From Rhodospirillales bacterium (GTDB taxonomy: Bacteria; Pseudomonadota; Alphaproteobacteria; BOG-932; Roseiterribacteraceae), in assembly GCA_028291345.1 (NCBI GenBank), contig JAQGIF010000007.1:1-47711 (forward strand): a stretch of 47,711 nt of DNA. The letters run 5' to 3'. The notes below the pieces were generated by a model. That model ran no database searches. It was not told where the DNA came from and saw nothing but the letters and a program-made list of their open reading frames with translations. A program made the position numbers and the translations under genes. The stretch's first letter is position 1; the number at the start of each line of letters is the position of its first letter. This document shows, one piece after another, positions 44,888-47,711 of this stretch.

Positions 44888-47711
44888 ATGTCAGCACGTT
44901 TAATGTTGGCGCTATGCGCCACGGCCGCGGTTGCCGGGCTCACGGGGGGCGCGCGAACCTCCATGGCACAGACCGATCAGCCAACCACCGCCGCGCCGGC
45001 GACTGCAGGTCTGGAAGAGGTTGTTGTCACGGCCCGGCGTCGTGAAGAAAAGGCTCAAGCGGTGCCGATCACGCTGCTTACCTTCACGCCCGAGACGCTG
45101 CAGAAGCGGGATATCCGCGACTCGCTCACCCTGACCGACTCGATCCCGGGCTTCAACGGCGCCACCGGCGGCTCGCTCGGCCTGACCTATACCTTCCTGC
45201 GCGGCGCCCCGGGCGTGATCTTCTATTGGAATCAGGTCCCGATCAACGTTAACAACCAGGCGCAGGGCTTTTATTTCGACCTCGCCAACATCCAGGTTCT
45301 GTACGGTCCGCAGGGCACCCTGTTCGGCCTTTCGAACGACGCAGGCGCGATTTTGTTCGAGCCGCAGCATCCGAAGAACGATTTCGAAGGCTACGGCCAG
45401 GTCACGTTCGGCGATTACGGCCGCCAAACCATCGAGGGCGTGGTCAACGTGCCGGTGATCGAAGACAAGTTGCTGGTTCGGGTCGGCGGCCAGTATCAGA
45501 AACAGGACGGCTATCAGCATGTGATCGCACAGAACATCGATTTGCTGAACCAGAATTACTGGAATTTCCGCGGATCGGTGAGCTTCTCGCCGACAGACAA
45601 TTTCCAGAACGAACTGATGGTCAACTATTTCAATACGCAATATCTACCCGGCGCGTTTACCTATGCCGGCTTCAATCCTGCTCCGGCGCAGGCATTCGGC
45701 GCCCCGTTGCAAACGATTCTGAACTTTGGCAAGGCAGGGTTTCGCGGGCCGGGTCCTGCGGCCCAGCTTGCCGGGGTGAACGTCAATCTGGCTTCGCTGC
45801 AGGCACAGCAGGAGGCGCTGGGCAAATATACGCTCGCCTCGCTCGCCTTTGTTCCTACCGCCGTGCTGACGCAGTTGAATATCGTCGATACTGCATCGTT
45901 CGATATCAGTGAGAATCTCACTCTGAAGAACATCGCCGGCTATGCGGAGATCTACAATTATGTAAAGGCGGATATCGGCGGTCTGGCGCTCGGCCTGTTG
46001 AATGGCCCGACTCCGTTGCTCAACCAACGGAGGGGACCGACAGTCCAATATAATGAGGAAATCCAGATCGTCGGCAATCTGTTCGACAGCAAGCTGAACT
46101 TTCAGGCGGGTTTCTTCAACCAGTGGGGTGGCGCCGCTAGCGGTGCCGGTGGGGGTGCTCCTTCGACGACGACCGCGCCCTATGGCATCGAATACACGAA
46201 CAATTTTGGTGGCCTCTCGATTACCGGCGCGTCACTGACCCAGACGTCCCGATCGAATGCTGTCTACGCCCAGGGCACCTATAATCTCAGCGACTATATC
46301 GAAGGGCTGAGCGTCACGGGCGGTGTCCGCTATAATTGGGACAAATTCTACGCCCAGGGGAACACTTACTCTGCAACGGGTGTGTTACTTAAGCCGACTT
46401 GCATAATAAATGGAGCTCCCACCACAGTTGGGTGTAGTACCTCGCAGGTTGCCCGTTTCAGGTCTCCCAGTTACTCTTTCCAGTTGAACTATCAGTGGCG
46501 GCCGTCCACGATGTTCTATTTCAACAATAGCCTCGGGTATAAAACCGGCGGCTTCAACGGCCAAAACCTGGTCGCCTTCCAGATCTTCCGACCGGAGCAC
46601 CTGAACAACTATGAGGGCGGCGTGAAGTCGGACTTCGACCTGGGTGCGATTGGCATGGAAAGCGTCAAGGCACGTGTCAATGGCAGTATGTTCTATGGGG
46701 TCTATCGCGGCATCGAAATTCAGACCACAGGTGCGTATTTGACGACAGCCGGCAACAAGTCGCTGGCAACGCCTTATCTCGACGTCGGCGATGGCGATCT
46801 CTATGGGTGGGACCTTCAACTCACTGTGCTGCCCACGCCTGATCTCGAAATCTACGCCGACGCGGAATATAACAAGGGAAAATATAAGAATTTCCAGGGT
46901 CCCAATGCGGCGGGCACCGGACAGACCTCGGTTCCTGGGGTCGCCTTCGAAATTCTGCCACAGTATAAATTCAACGGCAGCGCGACCTATCATTTTTCGT
47001 TCATCGATAAGTCTTATGGCGACGTCAGCCTGACAGGCAGCTATTCGTGGGTCCAGCACTCGATTAATAGTGACGTCGCTGGTATCGGCTATGCTGACTT
47101 GCTGCCGGGACACCACAATGTCGATTTGAGCCTCGATTGGAAGGACATTTTGGGACATACCGGGCTCAGCGCGCGGGCGTTTGTCACCAATTTGACGAAC
47201 AATTCCGTCGTCAACGGTTGCTTGTGCGCCTATCGCGCAATTGGAGAAATCGGCTATCAGCCGGCCCAACCTCGCATGGGTGGCTTTACGCTGCGCTATG
47301 AGTTCGGGCCTGACAGCTTTCGCACCACCGCGGCCGCCGCGGCTTACGTGCCGCCGCCGGTCGTCGCCCCCGCGCCGTCGGTGCCGAAGAGCTATCTGGT
47401 GTTCTTCGACTTCAACAAGTCGGACCTGACGCCTCAGGCTGTCACCATCGTCGACCAGGCCGCGCATAATGCGGCTCCGGCCAAGATGACCAAGCTGGAA
47501 GTGACTGGCCACACCGACACGGTCGGCTCGGACGCCTACAATATGCGTCTCAGCCGCCGCCGCGCGGAGTCGGTCGCGGCCCAGCTGGAAAAGGACGGCA
47601 TTTCCTCTTCCGACATCGAGATCGTCGCCAAGGGCAAGCGCGACCTGCTGGTCCCGACTGCAGATGGCGTACGGGAACCGCAGAACCGGCGTGTCCAGAT
47701 CGTCTATGAGG
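44888..47711 (+). CDS. TonB-dependent receptor fused to OmpA domain (copy C, 3' end outside window)
   Basis: The frame is open from the ATG at 44888 to the window edge: 941 complete codons plus one base, no stop. By comparison with copies A and B only about five codons are missing. Signal peptide MSARLMLALCATAAVAGLTG (nearly that of copy B), TonB box LEEVVVTARRREEKAQAVP, and a plug with FLRGAPGVIFYWNQVPIN and VLYGPQGTLFGLSNDAGAILFEP, where the normal RN(T/S)xGG is replaced by LSNDAG. The barrel ends MGGFTLRYEF, then the linker AAAYVPPPVVAPAPSVPK and the OmpA domain from residue 833, with the conserved HTDTVGSDAYN and LSRRRAESV motifs. GGGGAG precedes the ATG. It is followed by nothing in view; whether the array continues is unknown. 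Confidence 0.92.
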   Translation, partial: MSARLMLALCATAAVAGLTGGARTSMAQTDQPTTAAPATAGLEEVVVTARRREEKAQAVPITLLTFTPETLQKRDIRDSLTLTDSIPGFNGATGGSLGLTYTFLRGAPGVIFYWNQVPINVNNQAQGFYFDLANIQVLYGPQGTLFGLSNDAGAILFEPQHPKNDFEGYGQVTFGDYGRQTIEGVVNVPVIEDKLLVRVGGQYQKQDGYQHVIAQNIDLLNQNYWNFRGSVSFSPTDNFQNELMVNYFNTQYLPGAFTYAGFNPAPAQAFGAPLQTILNFGKAGFRGPGPAAQLAGVNVNLASLQAQQEALGKYTLASLAFVPTAVLTQLNIVDTASFDISENLTLKNIAGYAEIYNYVKADIGGLALGLLNGPTPLLNQRRGPTVQYNEEIQIVGNLFDSKLNFQAGFFNQWGGAASGAGGGAPSTTTAPYGIEYTNNFGGLSITGASLTQTSRSNAVYAQGTYNLSDYIEGLSVTGGVRYNWDKFYAQGNTYSATGVLLKPTCIINGAPTTVGCSTSQVARFRSPSYSFQLNYQWRPSTMFYFNNSLGYKTGGFNGQNLVAFQIFRPEHLNNYEGGVKSDFDLGAIGMESVKARVNGSMFYGVYRGIEIQTTGAYLTTAGNKSLATPYLDVGDGDLYGWDLQLTVLPTPDLEIYADAEYNKGKYKNFQGPNAAGTGQTSVPGVAFEILPQYKFNGSATYHFSFIDKSYGDVSLTGSYSWVQHSINSDVAGIGYADLLPGHHNVDLSLDWKDILGHTGLSARAFVTNLTNNSVVNGCLCAYRAIGEIGYQPAQPRMGGFTLRYEFGPDSFRTTAAAAAYVPPPVVAPAPSVPKSYLVFFDFNKSDLTPQAVTIVDQAAHNAAPAKMTKLEVTGHTDTVGSDAYNMRLSRRRAESVAAQLEKDGISSSDIEIVAKGKRDLLVPTADGVREPQNRRVQIVYE
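47339..47711 (+). repeat. OmpA-module direct repeat, copy C (truncated by window)
   Basis: Third copy of the linker plus OmpA-domain segment, cut by the right edge. It carries a few replacements relative to A (APAKMTK, GISSSDIEIVAKG). Confidence 0.88.

Noticed and set aside
46385-47512. 375-codon open frame on the minus strand
   Set aside because: It lies fully antisense to receptor copy C, which has a signal peptide, plug and OmpA domain; GC-rich genes commonly leave the opposite strand open. Similar antisense frames at 40307-41350, 24798-25838 and 1018-1719 were dropped for the same reason.
1-47711. tRNA, rRNA, CRISPR arrays, insertion sequences, prophage or integrase genes
   Set aside because: None recognised by eye on either strand; direct repeats found are the OmpA modules and a short degenerate repeat after ptsN.

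Overview
The window reads as a chromosomal segment of a GC-rich alphaproteobacterium, most likely a sphingomonad (Sphingomonadales). The grounds are the block trmL/hemF divergent from petABC, the moxR-DUF58-DUF4159 block divergent from DUF1285-NUDIX-CCA transferase, hpf-ptsN, the Hsp20/DUF1150 pair, and above all the large number of TonB-dependent receptors (five in 47.7 kb, all with the sphingomonad-style TonB box EE(I/V)xVTA(R/Q)). Identification is by motif and gene order only; no search was run. No rRNA, tRNA, CRISPR array, insertion sequence or integrase was recognised.

Layout. 225-4583 (+): cysteine hydrolase, TonB receptor and amidase-signature hydrolase, a probable uptake-and-hydrolysis module for an amide or ureide, with a MarR regulator and an SDR dehydrogenase on the opposite strand (4608-6158). 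6226-8402: glycosyltransferase family 9 gene divergent from hpf-ptsN. 8520-9280 (-): Hsp20 and DUF1150 behind a heat-shock-like promoter. 9480-11356 (+): thiolase and a class I glutamine amidotransferase, closed by a strong bidirectional terminator shared with a SYLF-domain protein. 12198-17818 (-): tightly packed catabolic-looking operon SDR / NTF2-like / SDR / 683-aa unknown / DHA2 transporter. 17997-23838 (+): MFS transporter, TonB receptor, PQQ- and haem-containing dehydrogenase. 24041-24118: a 25-residue candidate membrane microprotein. 24144-30969 (-): moxR, DUF58, DUF4159 and a second large membrane protein. 31036-33470 (+): DUF1285, CoA-pyrophosphatase-type NUDIX, CCA transferase. 33510-35608 (-): hemerythrin, hemF, trmL. 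35785-38387 (+): petABC, the cytochrome bc1 complex, ending at a terminator.

The most unusual part is 38690 to the right edge: three tandem genes (958 aa, 958 aa and at least 941 aa), each a complete TonB-dependent receptor whose barrel is followed by a Pro/Ala linker and a full OmpA-type peptidoglycan-binding domain. The three OmpA modules are almost identical in DNA and protein, and two of the genes also have nearly identical signal peptides, whereas plugs and barrels differ strongly. This looks like a cassette array with fixed ends and swapped substrate-recognition cores. If made as written, these receptors would be both TonB-driven importers and anchors between outer membrane and peptidoglycan. 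The third gene runs off the window edge.

Start codons were revised from the longest reading frame where a Shine-Dalgarno site, gene overlap, signal peptide or family length argued for it; each case is stated.
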